Assembly (NCBI GenBank): GCA_017859815.1
Contig: JAFMMM010000003.1
Span: forward strand, 1-61,575
Direction: 5' to 3'
DNA: 61,575 nt
Source: Planctomycetota bacterium
GTDB taxonomy: Bacteria > Planctomycetota > Planctomycetia > Planctomycetales > Planctomycetaceae
A program made the position numbers and the translations under genes. Shown here in pieces: positions 9,184-18,505 of the stretch (positions within the stretch are counted from its first letter, which is position 1; every line of letters starts with the position of its first letter). The notes under the pieces were generated by a model. It was not told the DNA's origin. It searched no databases and worked only from the letters and a program-made list of their open reading frames with translations.

Positions 9184-9811
9184 TCTCGCTCGCATCCTCA
9201 ACCCCAAGGAGTTCCCGCAGGCGGCGAATGGCACGCAGATATCGCATTCCTGCAGCCGGTGGCGAGAGCCCCAGCGCGGTGGCAACTTCGCTGTTGCCGA
9301 GGTGCTCAAAGTGTCGCATTGTGATGATCTCTCGATCCGCGTCATCCATCTGATCGAGTGCCACCAGGAAGCGGTCCTGCATTTCCTTTCGCAATGCCGC
9401 TGCCGCAGGAGTCAGTTCGGCGTCCTTCAGCAGATTGGCAAAATCGGCGGCGGACTGATCGTCATCTCCACCCATTCCGAAATGCTGCTCCCGATCCACT
9501 GACCTGCGTCTGGCCCCACGATGACGACGATGCATGTCGATCATGCGATCGCGGGCAAGCTGCCGCAGCCAAAGATGAAACGGCATCACCGGGTTCCGCA
9601 CGTAATCAGACAGTCGCTGAGATGCTTCCAGCAATACGTCCTGAACCACATCACTGGCGTCCACACGGCGGGCAACCGCCTGGTCCAGACGCATTCGTAC
9701 CAGACGATGCACCGCATCACGATGACGATTCATGAGCCGATTGACTGCAGAATCATCTCCTTCCGCAGCTTCATTCAGCAGGTCCAGAGTTTTGTCAGAT
9801 TCGGGCCACAT
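9173..9811 (-). CDS. ECF-type RNA polymerase sigma factor (planctomycete group)
   Basis: Alternative sigma-70-family factor of 212 residues. Region 2 is recognisable as DASDVVQDVLLEASQRL and the LWLRQLARDRMIDMHRRHRG stretch that contacts the -10 element. Region 4 is the helix-turn-helix GNSEVATALGLSPPAAGMRY. The two are separated by an acidic linker. The form resembles the planctomycete-specific sigma-70 group, where a dedicated anti-sigma is often absent; none is visible here. The 3' end overlaps the ribD start by 11 bases, so the two genes are probably co-transcribed, an odd pairing with riboflavin synthesis. The target promoters cannot be guessed. Confidence 0.9.
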   Translation of the reverse strand: MWPESDKTLDLLNEAAEGDDSAVNRLMNRHRDAVHRLVRMRLDQAVARRVDASDVVQDVLLEASQRLSDYVRNPVMPFHLWLRQLARDRMIDMHRRHRGARRRSVDREQHFGMGGDDDQSAADFANLLKDAELTPAAAALRKEMQDRFLVALDQMDDADREIITMRHFEHLGNSEVATALGLSPPAAGMRYLRAIRRLRELLGVEDASENAG

Positions 9812-9865
9812 GAATTCACCTGCGATCTTTGCTCTGTGTCAGAGCAAAAACAAAATTCTGTGTTG

Positions 9866-9890
9866 CTCCCCCCTGAACGACAGGGAGGAG
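9866..9890 (-). terminator. Possible terminator hairpin after the aldose epimerase
   Basis: A 10-bp GC-rich stem (9866-9875 with 9881-9890, one G-U pair) with a 5-nt loop lies 16 bases past the minus-strand epimerase stop. The T-rich stretch on the minus strand begins only about 8-10 bases further, so this is weaker than the other terminators here. Confidence 0.4.
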
Positions 9891-9905
9891 GAACAGACAA
9901 ACCTT

Positions 9906-11048
9906 CTACTTAGCAGCATCCGCTTCCGCATTGGAGAACGCATAAATTGTTTTTGTGCTGTACTCCTCTCCAGGATTCAGAATCGTGGTCGGGAAGCTGG
10001 CATGATTGACTGAGTCGGGGAAATGCTGCGTCTCAAGACACAGTGCACTGCGATGAGCATAGGTCTTGCCGCCTTTTCCCTTCTGACCCTCCAGGAAATT
10101 CCCGGAATAGAACTGAATGCCCGGCTCTGTTGTCATCACACGCATGCGACGGCCGGATTCCGGTTCCACCAGCACTGCAGCCAGTGTCATTGCGGCGTCT
10201 GCCTCACGATCGTTCAGCACAAAGTTGTGGTCGTAGCCGATTGCGGCGGTTTCGCCCACAGACTTGATCCGGGCACCAATTCGCTTGAAGCCCCGAAAAT
10301 CCAGATCAGTGCCTTCCACCTTTGCAATCTCACCAGTCGGGATCAGCGTATCGTCCGTCGGTGTGTAATTGTCGGCGTTCAAACGCAGGCGGTGATTCAG
10401 GACCGTCTCACTGCCTTCCCCACCCAGATTGAAGTAGGCGTGGTTGGTCAGGTTGATCGGGGTGCGCGCGTCTGTTGTGGCCTTGTAAGAAATGGACAGT
10501 GAGTTGCGGTCGGCTGGGATGAAAAACCCGACTGTGATCTCCAGCTTCCCCGGGTATCCCTCTTCCCCATCCGGACTGGTGTAGGTCAGCCGGACACTCT
10601 GCCCCTTGTCGCTGCTGAATGACTTTGCCTGCCAGACCACCTTATCCAGTGATCGCTCAACGCCGCCGTGCAAATGATTCGGCTCGTTGTTGATCGCCAG
10701 AGTGTAGTCCTTGCCGTCCAGGCTGAACTTGCCCTTCGCGATGCGATTGCAAACACGACCTGTCGTGCAGCCGAAATACTGATTTCCTTCCGACTCGTAG
10801 CCGGAAACATCGTCAAACCCCAACAGAACGTCGACCAGCTTGCCGTCTCTGTCCGGAACGTGGAGATTCACCAGCGTTGCCCCGCGAGTCATGATGCGAG
10901 CGGAGAACCCGGAGTCGTTGCCAATCGTGTAAATCTCAACCGCTTCCCCGTCCTTCGTCTTCCCGAACGACTCCACTTTGGGATCTGCTGCGGACGCCCC
11001 TGAGGCCATCAGAATTGCTCCTGCACACACAATAGAAAAAAACCGCAT
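9906..11048 (-). CDS. galM: Exported aldose 1-epimerase (galactose mutarotase family)
   Basis: Interconverts alpha and beta anomers of aldoses. The family motifs are present: CTTGRVCNRIAKG, NHLHGG with the first conserved His, LTNHAYFNLGG with the catalytic His, PGIQFYSGNFL, and a late CLETQHFPDS with the conserved Glu. From the ATG at 11048 the protein has 380 residues and starts with a 20-residue signal peptide ending ASGASAADP, so it should act outside the cytoplasm, as often seen in planctomycetes. A longer start at 11192 would place a non-signal leader before the hydrophobic segment; AAGG lies upstream of 11048. It stands alone. Confidence 0.9.
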   Translation of the reverse strand: MRFFSIVCAGAILMASGASAADPKVESFGKTKDGEAVEIYTIGNDSGFSARIMTRGATLVNLHVPDRDGKLVDVLLGFDDVSGYESEGNQYFGCTTGRVCNRIAKGKFSLDGKDYTLAINNEPNHLHGGVERSLDKVVWQAKSFSSDKGQSVRLTYTSPDGEEGYPGKLEITVGFFIPADRNSLSISYKATTDARTPINLTNHAYFNLGGEGSETVLNHRLRLNADNYTPTDDTLIPTGEIAKVEGTDLDFRGFKRIGARIKSVGETAAIGYDHNFVLNDREADAAMTLAAVLVEPESGRRMRVMTTEPGIQFYSGNFLEGQKGKGGKTYAHRSALCLETQHFPDSVNHASFPTTILNPGEEYSTKTIYAFSNAEADAAK

Positions 11049-11456
11049 ATTGACACTGCCTTGAAAACAAAGACGGAATACGAGGATCTTCGGTCTCCGG
11101 AACGGTGCAGGCCCCCACAACTGCGCGTTGGCCGCGGCTTTGCGAAATCCTGCAAAAATCCTCACCGAGAAAGACCCTGCGTCAGGACCCACGTCCTGTT
11201 CGTTTCCGAATTATCGGGCGGATTCCGCCTGCGGGCAAGTCACTCCACCGTCCCGCAACCCTGTGTGTGAAATTGTCCGGGATCCCTCGTCGTTTCATTT
11301 TAGTCGTTGGCAGTGGATTTCATGTCTTATTGCCTGCACAATTGTATTCAGAGCCAATTCAGGCGATCTGCCGGCGGCTCTGACGATTCCCACCCACCAA
11401 TCAGCTCGTCCCGCCCGGCTGCGATTTGCAACGGTTCGGTGCCACAGGTTCGACGA
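11049..11456. other. Divergent intergenic region
   Basis: About 400 bases between the minus-strand epimerase and the plus-strand DUF1549 gene. It must hold both promoters. No gene, RNA or convincing -35/-10 pair can be named. An in-frame extension of the downstream gene to 11307 exists but does not look like protein of that family. Confidence 0.5.
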
Positions 11457-14267
11457 ATGCCACTCTCTGCCACGAATTCCCGGTGGATCTTCCTGCTGCT
11501 GCTGACTTTCTGCATCAGCAATGCGGCAGCCGTCGCTGCAGAGCCCATTCGGTTCAATCGTGACATTCGCCCGATCCTTGCCGAGAACTGCCTGCATTGC
11601 CACGGTCCTGATGCTGCGCGGCGGGAAGGCAATCTGCGGCTCGACCAGCCACCCGGAAATGAATCCACGGTCATCGTTCCCGGGAACCCTGCTGCAAGTT
11701 CTCTCGTGGAACGAGTCCGATCGACGGATCCGGATCTCCGGATGCCACCGCTCGATTCCGGGCACGATCTGTCTGCAGAACAAATTGACCTGTTGCAACG
11801 CTGGATTCAACAGGGTGCCGAGTGGCAGGGGCACTGGGCGTTTGAACCGATTCAGCAAACAATGGCCCAGGAAACAGACTCCCGGCCCGGCCAGGTCATC
11901 GACGCCCTCACGGCCGCAGCACTGCAGCAACGCGGCCTGAAAATCTCGCCCCCCATCAGCAAACTTCAGTGGATCCGACGCGTCACGCTGAACCTGACAG
12001 GACTGCCACCGGAATGGGCTGATGTGCAATCCTACCTGCAGGACGAATCACCTGATGCTGACCTGCAGGTCATCAATCGACTGCTGGATTCGTCAGCTTA
12101 CGGAGAACGCTGGGGCCGACACTGGCTGGATATTGCTCGCTACGCCGACACTCACGGGGGCGCCGCAATCGGGTTCCAGCGATTTCCATTCTCGTGGACA
12201 TTTCGAGACTACGTCATTCGTTCGCTGAACGAAGATGTCCCGTGGGACCGCTTCATCACGGAGCAGCTGGCGGCGGATCAACTGGACCTGCCCGAAAATG
12301 ATCCGGCACTTGCCGGTCTTGGATTCCTGACGGTCGGCATGCAGTTCCGCAACCCGCACGACACCATTGATGACCAGATCGATGTCATCTCTCGCGGACT
12401 GCTGGGCCTGACGGTTTCCTGCGCCCGCTGTCACGATCACAAATACGACCCCATCCCCACGGCCGACTACTACTCCCTGTACACAACTCTCGCAGCCAGC
12501 AGCTCACCGGATCTGCTGCCCGTGGTTGGCACGCCGGAACCGACCGACGCCCTGCGGCAATATCAGGAACAACTTCATCGCCTGACGATTCGCTGGCAGG
12601 ATATGGCACGCGACCAGTCCGAAGTCATGCGTTCACGGCTGCGAATGCAAACCGGACGCTATCTGCGGGAACTGGCTCGCCGTGTTCCCGAACAGGATCT
12701 GTCCGCGGCCTTCCTGTCGTATCGAACAGACGATCTCAGACCGCTGGTTCTGAACCGCTGGCGTGACTACCTTTTTGAAATGCCGGCGGATGATCCGGTC
12801 TTCGGTGCCTGGGTCCAGCTGCTGGATGTCCCCGAAGACAACTTCTCAGACAGTTGCCAAAAACTGCTGCAACAAATGCTGCAGGAAAACGGAGATCTTA
12901 CCAAGCTGCCTGCGGAGCATCTGCTGTCCAGTCAAACACCCAAATGGAACCCACGGGTTCTTGAGGCCATCGAAAAGGCAGCTCCCAAAACAATGCTGGA
13001 TGTTGCGGACGCCTATGGAAAGCTGTTCGCAGAAGTCCATCAGCAGTGGCTGCAGACCCTGCTCCAGGCATCCGATGAGGCCGTTTCTGCGGAGACTGTC
13101 ATTCCCGATCAGGACGGCAGACATCTGCAGGCGAACAGCGGCGTCCTGCAGCAGCTCAGACGGCATCTGTACCAACCGGATACGCCCACTGCCATGCCAC
13201 TCGTTGACGCCGTGAAACTGCTGAACCGCACCGTTCGCGACAATCTCAGCGGCAGGAAAGGGGCCATCCACAACCTGCACCTGAACTCCCCGGGTTCACC
13301 ACCTCGTGCCATGGTTCTGAACGAATCAGACCAGCCGCAGCCCGGGTTTATTTTTCGGCGCGGCAGCCCCATCGATCGCGGCGAAACTGTGCCGGCGGCA
13401 TTTCTCAGCATACTGACGGGCCCGGAACGCCGTGTCTTCGAAGATGGCAAAAGACGACTCGGACTGGCTCAGTCACTGACCGCCGCCAATAACCCGCTGA
13501 CCCGACGAGTGATCGTGAACTGGGTCTGGAAGAATCACTTTGGCAGTGGTCTGGTGCGGACCCCTGACGACTTTGGCACACGCGGCAGTCCACCGGCGAA
13601 TCCGGATCTGCTGGACTACCTCGCAGAGGTCTTCGCTCAGGATGGCTGGTCACTGAAGAATCTGCATCGCCGTATCCTGCTTTCGGACACCTGGCGGCAG
13701 TCTGCCCGCGAAGACCTCGAATCGCGCACCGCAGACAGCATGAACGAACTGTTCTGGAGAATGCCGCGCGGTCGGCTTGATCTGGAAGCCATGCGTGATT
13801 CCATGCTGGCTGTCTCGGGAGAACTCGATCGTACCATGGGCGGGCGGCCTTTCGAATTCCTCGCCACACCGGTTGTCCCCCGCCGCAGCATCTATGCATT
13901 CATCAACCGCGACATTATCTCACCGCTGTCCAGCACGTTTGATGCGGCAAACCCCAACGCCTGTACCGCAAAACGGCCGGAAACCACCGTTCCCCAACAG
14001 ACTCTGTTCGCGCTGAATTCTGACTTCATTCAGGACCGAGCCACCGCTTTTGCCGCGCTGGCCAAAACTAACGCCCCGGACAGTTTGGAGCAACGCGTTC
14101 TCTGGATGTATCGCCGCGCACTGACAAGAGATCCCGGGGCTGATGAACTTCACAATGTGCTGCAGTTTGTCCACTCAACAGACACCAACGCGGCGTCCGA
14201 GGGCGATCCGTGGCAACAGCTGGCCCATGTCCTGCTGGCCTCCAACGAATTTGTGTTTCCGGACTGA
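11457..14267 (+). CDS. Exported PSCyt1-DUF1549-DUF1553 protein
   Basis: Large exported protein of the planctomycete/verrucomicrobial family in which a cytochrome c-like domain (PSCyt1) is followed by DUF1549 and DUF1553. From the ATG at 11457 it has 936 residues: a signal peptide (about residues 8-29), then the heme-type motif CLHCH (45-49) after IRPILAEN, and a second CARCH motif in DUF1549 near residue 322 followed by DHKYDPIPTADYYSLY. The C-terminal part has the DUF1553 segments NRVWKNHFG-like (NWVWKNHFG) and TVPQQTLFALN. Function is unproven; such proteins are always paired with a DUF1501 protein, as here 51 bases downstream, and are suspected to act in exported polysaccharide or redox chemistry. 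Confidence 0.9.
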   Translation: MPLSATNSRWIFLLLLTFCISNAAAVAAEPIRFNRDIRPILAENCLHCHGPDAARREGNLRLDQPPGNESTVIVPGNPAASSLVERVRSTDPDLRMPPLDSGHDLSAEQIDLLQRWIQQGAEWQGHWAFEPIQQTMAQETDSRPGQVIDALTAAALQQRGLKISPPISKLQWIRRVTLNLTGLPPEWADVQSYLQDESPDADLQVINRLLDSSAYGERWGRHWLDIARYADTHGGAAIGFQRFPFSWTFRDYVIRSLNEDVPWDRFITEQLAADQLDLPENDPALAGLGFLTVGMQFRNPHDTIDDQIDVISRGLLGLTVSCARCHDHKYDPIPTADYYSLYTTLAASSSPDLLPVVGTPEPTDALRQYQEQLHRLTIRWQDMARDQSEVMRSRLRMQTGRYLRELARRVPEQDLSAAFLSYRTDDLRPLVLNRWRDYLFEMPADDPVFGAWVQLLDVPEDNFSDSCQKLLQQMLQENGDLTKLPAEHLLSSQTPKWNPRVLEAIEKAAPKTMLDVADAYGKLFAEVHQQWLQTLLQASDEAVSAETVIPDQDGRHLQANSGVLQQLRRHLYQPDTPTAMPLVDAVKLLNRTVRDNLSGRKGAIHNLHLNSPGSPPRAMVLNESDQPQPGFIFRRGSPIDRGETVPAAFLSILTGPERRVFEDGKRRLGLAQSLTAANNPLTRRVIVNWVWKNHFGSGLVRTPDDFGTRGSPPANPDLLDYLAEVFAQDGWSLKNLHRRILLSDTWRQSAREDLESRTADSMNELFWRMPRGRLDLEAMRDSMLAVSGELDRTMGGRPFEFLATPVVPRRSIYAFINRDIISPLSSTFDAANPNACTAKRPETTVPQQTLFALNSDFIQDRATAFAALAKTNAPDSLEQRVLWMYRRALTRDPGADELHNVLQFVHSTDTNAASEGDPWQQLAHVLLASNEFVFPD

Positions 14268-14318
14268 ATCTGAATTCCAGCCCAACCTGTCCCACAGAAA
14301 TCCCTGGACGACCCTGCC

Positions 14319-15734
14319 ATGTTTTCACAGCCCTCTGCAGATCTTCCTCACGGAGCCACTCACCGACCCACTCGGCGCACGGTGCTGAAGCACGCTGGCA
14401 TGGGGATGGGCACACTTGCGCTGGGGAACCTGCTGCAGTCATCCGCTGCAGGCCAGCCAACACACTTCCCGGGGAAAGCCACCAGCGTCATTCATGTCTT
14501 CCTCAATGGTGGCATGTCTCAGGTCGACACATTCGATCCCAAGCCGGAGCTGACACGGCAGGGTGGAAAGATGCTGCCCTTTGATAATCTGCAAACCGAA
14601 CGAAAAACCGGTGTCGCGCTGCCGTCGCCGTTCACGTTCAAAAAACACGGCTACAGCGGCATTCCCATCAGCGATCTGTTTCCGCATCTCTCCGCCTGTG
14701 CGGATGACCTGGCTGTGGTTCGGTCCATGCATGCGGAACTGCCAAACCACGAAATGTCGCTGATGCTGATGAATACCGGGGATCAGCGACTGGTGCGGCC
14801 CAGCATCGGGTCATGGCTGACGTGGGGAATGGGATCAGAGAATCAGAATCTCCCCGGTTTCGTGGCGTTATGTCCGGGCGGGCTTCCCGTGGGAGGCGCG
14901 GGCAACTGGAGATCAGCGTTTCTTCCCGGCGTCTATCAGGGAACACTGATTGACACATCGCAGCAGGACCCGGAAAAACTCATCGCGAACATTCGCAACC
15001 AGCGACTCTCTGCAGAGCGGCAGCAGCAGTTGTTTTCCCTGCTGCAGACGATGAATCAACAGCATTTGCAGTCACGCCCCGGCGAACAGGCTCTGGAGGC
15101 TCGCATCCAGTCGTTTGAGCTGGCCTGGCGAATGCAGATGGAAGCGACAGACGCCTTCGATGTGGAGCAGGAGCCTCAACACATCCACGAAATGTATGGC
15201 AAAGGTCCGCAGAATCGGCAGTTGCTGCTGGCGCGCCGACTGGTGGAACGCGGCGTTCGCTTCGTGCAGACATGGCATGGCAACCTGCAGCCGTGGGACA
15301 GCCACTCCAACATTCGCACGGAACATCGCAAAGTCGCGGAGCAGTGCGATCAGGGCCTGGCCGCCCTGCTGACCGACCTGAAGCAACGCGGTCTGCTGGA
15401 CTCAACCCTGGTGATCTGCAGCGGAGAATTCGGCCGTACTCCGTCGGTGGAAATGGGACAGGACGGATCCGGTGCCGCTCAGGGCCGCGACCACAACCAC
15501 TGGGGATTCTCGCTGTGGATGGCTGGCGGCGGGATCCGGGGTGGTACCATCTATGGAGCCACCGACGACTTCGGGTTTCGCGCGGTGGAAAACCCGGTGT
15601 CCATTCACGATCTGCACGCCACAATGCTGCACCTGCTGGGTTTTGATCACGAACGACTGACCTATCGTTATGCCGGTCGCGACTTCCGCCTGACCGACGT
15701 CCATGGAAACGTCGTTCACGACCTGCTCAGCTGA
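14319..15734 (+). CDS. Tat-exported DUF1501 protein
   Basis: Partner of the preceding PSCyt1/DUF1549 gene, 51 bases downstream, surely co-transcribed. It has 471 residues. TRRTVLKHAGMGMGTLALG (18-36) is a Tat signal with the twin arginine. The mature part has the DUF1501 features: IHVFLNGGMSQVDTFDPKPE, the LCPGGLPVGGAGNW region, and a late metal-enzyme-like block with CSGEFGRTPSVE and GRDHNHWGFSLWMAGGGI. This block resembles the alkaline phosphatase/sulfatase superfamily, and DUF1501 has been placed in that fold, but no activity is established. Start at 14319 fits the Tat signal length. No terminator was found directly after it. Confidence 0.9.
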   Translation: MFSQPSADLPHGATHRPTRRTVLKHAGMGMGTLALGNLLQSSAAGQPTHFPGKATSVIHVFLNGGMSQVDTFDPKPELTRQGGKMLPFDNLQTERKTGVALPSPFTFKKHGYSGIPISDLFPHLSACADDLAVVRSMHAELPNHEMSLMLMNTGDQRLVRPSIGSWLTWGMGSENQNLPGFVALCPGGLPVGGAGNWRSAFLPGVYQGTLIDTSQQDPEKLIANIRNQRLSAERQQQLFSLLQTMNQQHLQSRPGEQALEARIQSFELAWRMQMEATDAFDVEQEPQHIHEMYGKGPQNRQLLLARRLVERGVRFVQTWHGNLQPWDSHSNIRTEHRKVAEQCDQGLAALLTDLKQRGLLDSTLVICSGEFGRTPSVEMGQDGSGAAQGRDHNHWGFSLWMAGGGIRGGTIYGATDDFGFRAVENPVSIHDLHATMLHLLGFDHERLTYRYAGRDFRLTDVHGNVVHDLLS

Positions 15735-15762
15735 AGCGCCTTCTGGCGTCTCGCAGATCGCT

Positions 15763-15796
15763 GACAATGAGCGTCACACCGACAATGAGCGTCACA
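15763..15796. repeat. Short tandem direct repeat
   Basis: The 16-mer GACAATGAGCGTCACA occurs at 15763-15778 and again, identical, at 15781-15796, with an 18-base period. The second copy runs over the last codons of the minus-strand M32 carboxypeptidase, so its stop codon lies inside the repeat. Origin by slippage or local duplication is likely. Confidence 0.85.
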
Positions 15797-17312
15797 GGCC
15801 GTACAGTGGCGAAAAACGCTCCTGCAAATGACGCACCAGCGGCTTGTCTGACAACGGCTCTCCACTGGCTCTTTGAATCAGCTCTGCCGCACTGTAGACC
15901 TGCCCGTGCTGATGAATGTGAGTTCTCAGCCATGTCAGCAAAGGCTGAAACTCCCCTTCGCGAATCTGCCGGTCCAGATCACCAAGCTGTTGTGAGGCGG
16001 CCGCAAACAACTGCGACGCATACATATTCCCCAGCGCGTAGGTCGGGAAGTAACCGAACAACCCCGCACTCCAGTGAATGTCCTGCAGGCAGCCATCTGC
16101 CGCCGTCTGCGGTCGAATGCCAAAGTCGTGCTCAAATCGATCGTCCCAGGCGACTGGCAGATCCGCAACCGAGAGGCTGCCATCGATCAGCGCACGTTCC
16201 AGATCGAATCGCAGCATGATGTGCAGATTGTAGGTGACTTCGTCGGCCTCAACCCGAATGAATGACGGCGAAACACTGTTCACGGCAAAATGAAAATCTG
16301 TCAGCGAGACATCGCCGAGCGACTCCGGGAAGATCTGTTTCGCGCGAGGCAGGAAGCCCTCCCAGAACGCCCGACTGCGACCAACCAGATTCTCCCACAA
16401 CCGCGACTGAGATTCGTGAATTCCCAAAGACACAGCGGTTCCGGCCGGAGTTCCAAACGCGGCGGCCGGAAGTCCCTGCTCGTAAAGACCATGCCCCGCT
16501 TCATGCAAAGTTCCAAAAAACGAACCTGAAAAGAACGTCCCATCGTACCGCGTTGTCAGACGACAGTCGCCAGGCCCCATGCCGCTGCAAAAAGGATGAG
16601 CGGTTGTGTCCAGCCGACCGGCTGCGAAATCAAATCCAATCAGTTCTGCCGCGGCGCGTGCCAGCTGTTCCTGCTTCGACACGTCGAAATCGCGATGCAG
16701 AATCTCCACCGGTGCACGGCAGGAAGAGTCCCCAACCGCCGCCAGCAGCGGAACAATCTGCTGCCGTAACCCACTGAACACCTCGGCGATTTCCGAACTC
16801 GTCGCACCCGGTTCGTATTCCTCCAGCAGCGCGTCGTACGCCTCACCGCCAGCCGGAATCCCCACAGCCGACGCCTCTTCACGCTTCAGGGAAATGATCT
16901 GCTCCAGCCACGGCTGAAAAACACCGAAGTCGCCGCTGCTGCGGGCCTCAACCCAGTTCTGTTGCGCCAGCGCGGTAACTCGCGCCAGTTCGCTGACCAG
17001 CCGCCCCGGAAGACAGACGGCACGCTTCCATGTGCGGATCATTTCCCGCACATTGGCCTGACGAACCACCGCATCAGCACCCTCAAAGCGACAGTCTCGC
17101 AGCGCGTCAAGGAGTTCCCCAAGTCGCGGTGCCGTGGACATCTCATGCACCATTCCCGCCAGCAGACTCAGCTGCTCTGCACGATGCTCCGCCCCCTTCG
17201 TTGGCATGTACGTCTCACGGTCCCAGCCCAGTACAGAGCCACAGGAACCCAGCAAAGCGGCCTTACCCGACAACTGCAGCAACTCTTCGTACATCTCATC
17301 GTTCGAACTCAT
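15792..17312 (-). CDS. M32-family carboxypeptidase (carboxypeptidase Taq)
   Basis: Zinc metallocarboxypeptidase that removes C-terminal residues from peptides, broad in specificity, cytosolic. The zinc motif HEAGH is at 270-274, in the family context GTLHEAGHGLYEQGLP. Upstream stretches VLGWDRETYMP and downstream GIHESQSRLWENLVGRS, together with IRVEADEVTYNLHIMLRFDLE, are M32 hallmarks. From the ATG at 17312 it has 506 residues, the usual length. Its start overlaps the stop of the upstream transporter gene in an ATGA arrangement, so translation is coupled. The stop codon lies inside a short tandem repeat. Confidence 0.93.
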   Translation of the reverse strand: MSSNDEMYEELLQLSGKAALLGSCGSVLGWDRETYMPTKGAEHRAEQLSLLAGMVHEMSTAPRLGELLDALRDCRFEGADAVVRQANVREMIRTWKRAVCLPGRLVSELARVTALAQQNWVEARSSGDFGVFQPWLEQIISLKREEASAVGIPAGGEAYDALLEEYEPGATSSEIAEVFSGLRQQIVPLLAAVGDSSCRAPVEILHRDFDVSKQEQLARAAAELIGFDFAAGRLDTTAHPFCSGMGPGDCRLTTRYDGTFFSGSFFGTLHEAGHGLYEQGLPAAAFGTPAGTAVSLGIHESQSRLWENLVGRSRAFWEGFLPRAKQIFPESLGDVSLTDFHFAVNSVSPSFIRVEADEVTYNLHIMLRFDLERALIDGSLSVADLPVAWDDRFEHDFGIRPQTAADGCLQDIHWSAGLFGYFPTYALGNMYASQLFAAASQQLGDLDRQIREGEFQPLLTWLRTHIHQHGQVYSAAELIQRASGEPLSDKPLVRHLQERFSPLYGL

Positions 17313-18376
17313 TGTCCTGCTCCACCCTCGAATACCCCATCCCCTGATCGGCACTCACCGTCAGCCTGCTCTGCCGCAGAGTCGATCTGATCCGGAGCTG
17401 AACTTTGCGCTGCACCTGCTGCCGATGGAACCATCGGCTGAATCTGATCATCGTCAACAGGACGCCGTGACCAGACTGCTGCCAGCACACTTCCGATCAG
17501 ACAACTGGTCAGACCACTGAATGCCCCCGGCAGGGCCACCAGACTGGCTGCGGCAAAAGCACCGCTGGTAGCAAGAGATATTGCCAGACCGCCATTCTGC
17601 ATGCCAACTTCAATCGCCGTCGTACGCGCCATCTGCTCTCGCCGCGTCAGCAGCCGTCCCAGCAGGTAACCCAATACGGCTCCCGTCACGTGAACACAGC
17701 CAACGGCTGCGATCAGCAGTCCGCCTGTCTGCCGAATCGTGTCGTTCATCGACGCCACAATCCCGGCAACAATGATGACCACGGTCAGCATGGCAACTGT
17801 CGGAGCAACCGGAATCAGCACGCGAGCAATCGCCGGAAATAATTGACGAATTCCCAAACCGGCAATCACCGGGATCAGGACCACCACAGCAACTTTCATG
17901 ATCAATGTCACCGGGTCCACATCGACTCGACTTCCGGCCAGCCACGTTGTCAGCAGCGGTGTCACAATCACGGCCGAAATCGTGGACACCGTGGTCATGG
18001 AAACACTGAGCGCCACATCGGCTCGCGCAATATAACTGACAACATTGGATGCCGTTCCCCCTGGACAACAGGAGACCAGGATCAGCCCAACCGCCAGCGG
18101 AGTCTCCAGATCGAACCATTGAGCCACCACGAAGCCCACTGCCGGCATGATCGTAAACTGCAGCAGTACGCCCGACATGACAGCCCCGGGTCGGCGCGCA
18201 ATTCTGGCGAAATCATCCACGGTCAATGAAAGCCCCATGGCCAGCATCACGACACCCAGCATCGGGTCGATGGCTGTCTTCAGATCCAGCCACAAAAACG
18301 ACGGCGGGTAGAACAAGGCGATCAGTGACGCACCAAACAGCCAGAGCGGAAATGCATCCACAAGAAACTTCAGCAT
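17309..18376 (-). CDS. Bile acid:sodium symporter (BASS) family transporter
   Basis: Integral inner-membrane protein of 355 residues with about nine or ten hydrophobic segments. The family signatures are the LVSCCPGGTASNVVSYIARADVALSVSM block, which forms the sodium-binding crossover region, and the second crossover EVGMQNGGLAISLA. It probably imports an organic anion with sodium; the substrate (bile-acid-like, pantoate, keto acid) cannot be told. The ATG at 18376 is preferred because GGAAAG lies about eight bases upstream, overlapping a less likely TTG at 18391. The C-terminal 50 residues are polar and cytosolic. It overlaps the M32 carboxypeptidase by 4 bases. Confidence 0.88.
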   Translation of the reverse strand: MLKFLVDAFPLWLFGASLIALFYPPSFLWLDLKTAIDPMLGVVMLAMGLSLTVDDFARIARRPGAVMSGVLLQFTIMPAVGFVVAQWFDLETPLAVGLILVSCCPGGTASNVVSYIARADVALSVSMTTVSTISAVIVTPLLTTWLAGSRVDVDPVTLIMKVAVVVLIPVIAGLGIRQLFPAIARVLIPVAPTVAMLTVVIIVAGIVASMNDTIRQTGGLLIAAVGCVHVTGAVLGYLLGRLLTRREQMARTTAIEVGMQNGGLAISLATSGAFAAASLVALPGAFSGLTSCLIGSVLAAVWSRRPVDDDQIQPMVPSAAGAAQSSAPDQIDSAAEQADGECRSGDGVFEGGAGQ

Positions 18377-18505
18377 CAATCTTCTTTCCAACTGTTGAAT
18401 GACCGAATCGCCGGGGCAGGGCGATCTGACCGTACGCCCGCCTGCCAGCTGTTCACAGGCTGCATCCCGCCGAACCTCTGGCGGTTCGATTCCATGCCCG
18501 TCATC

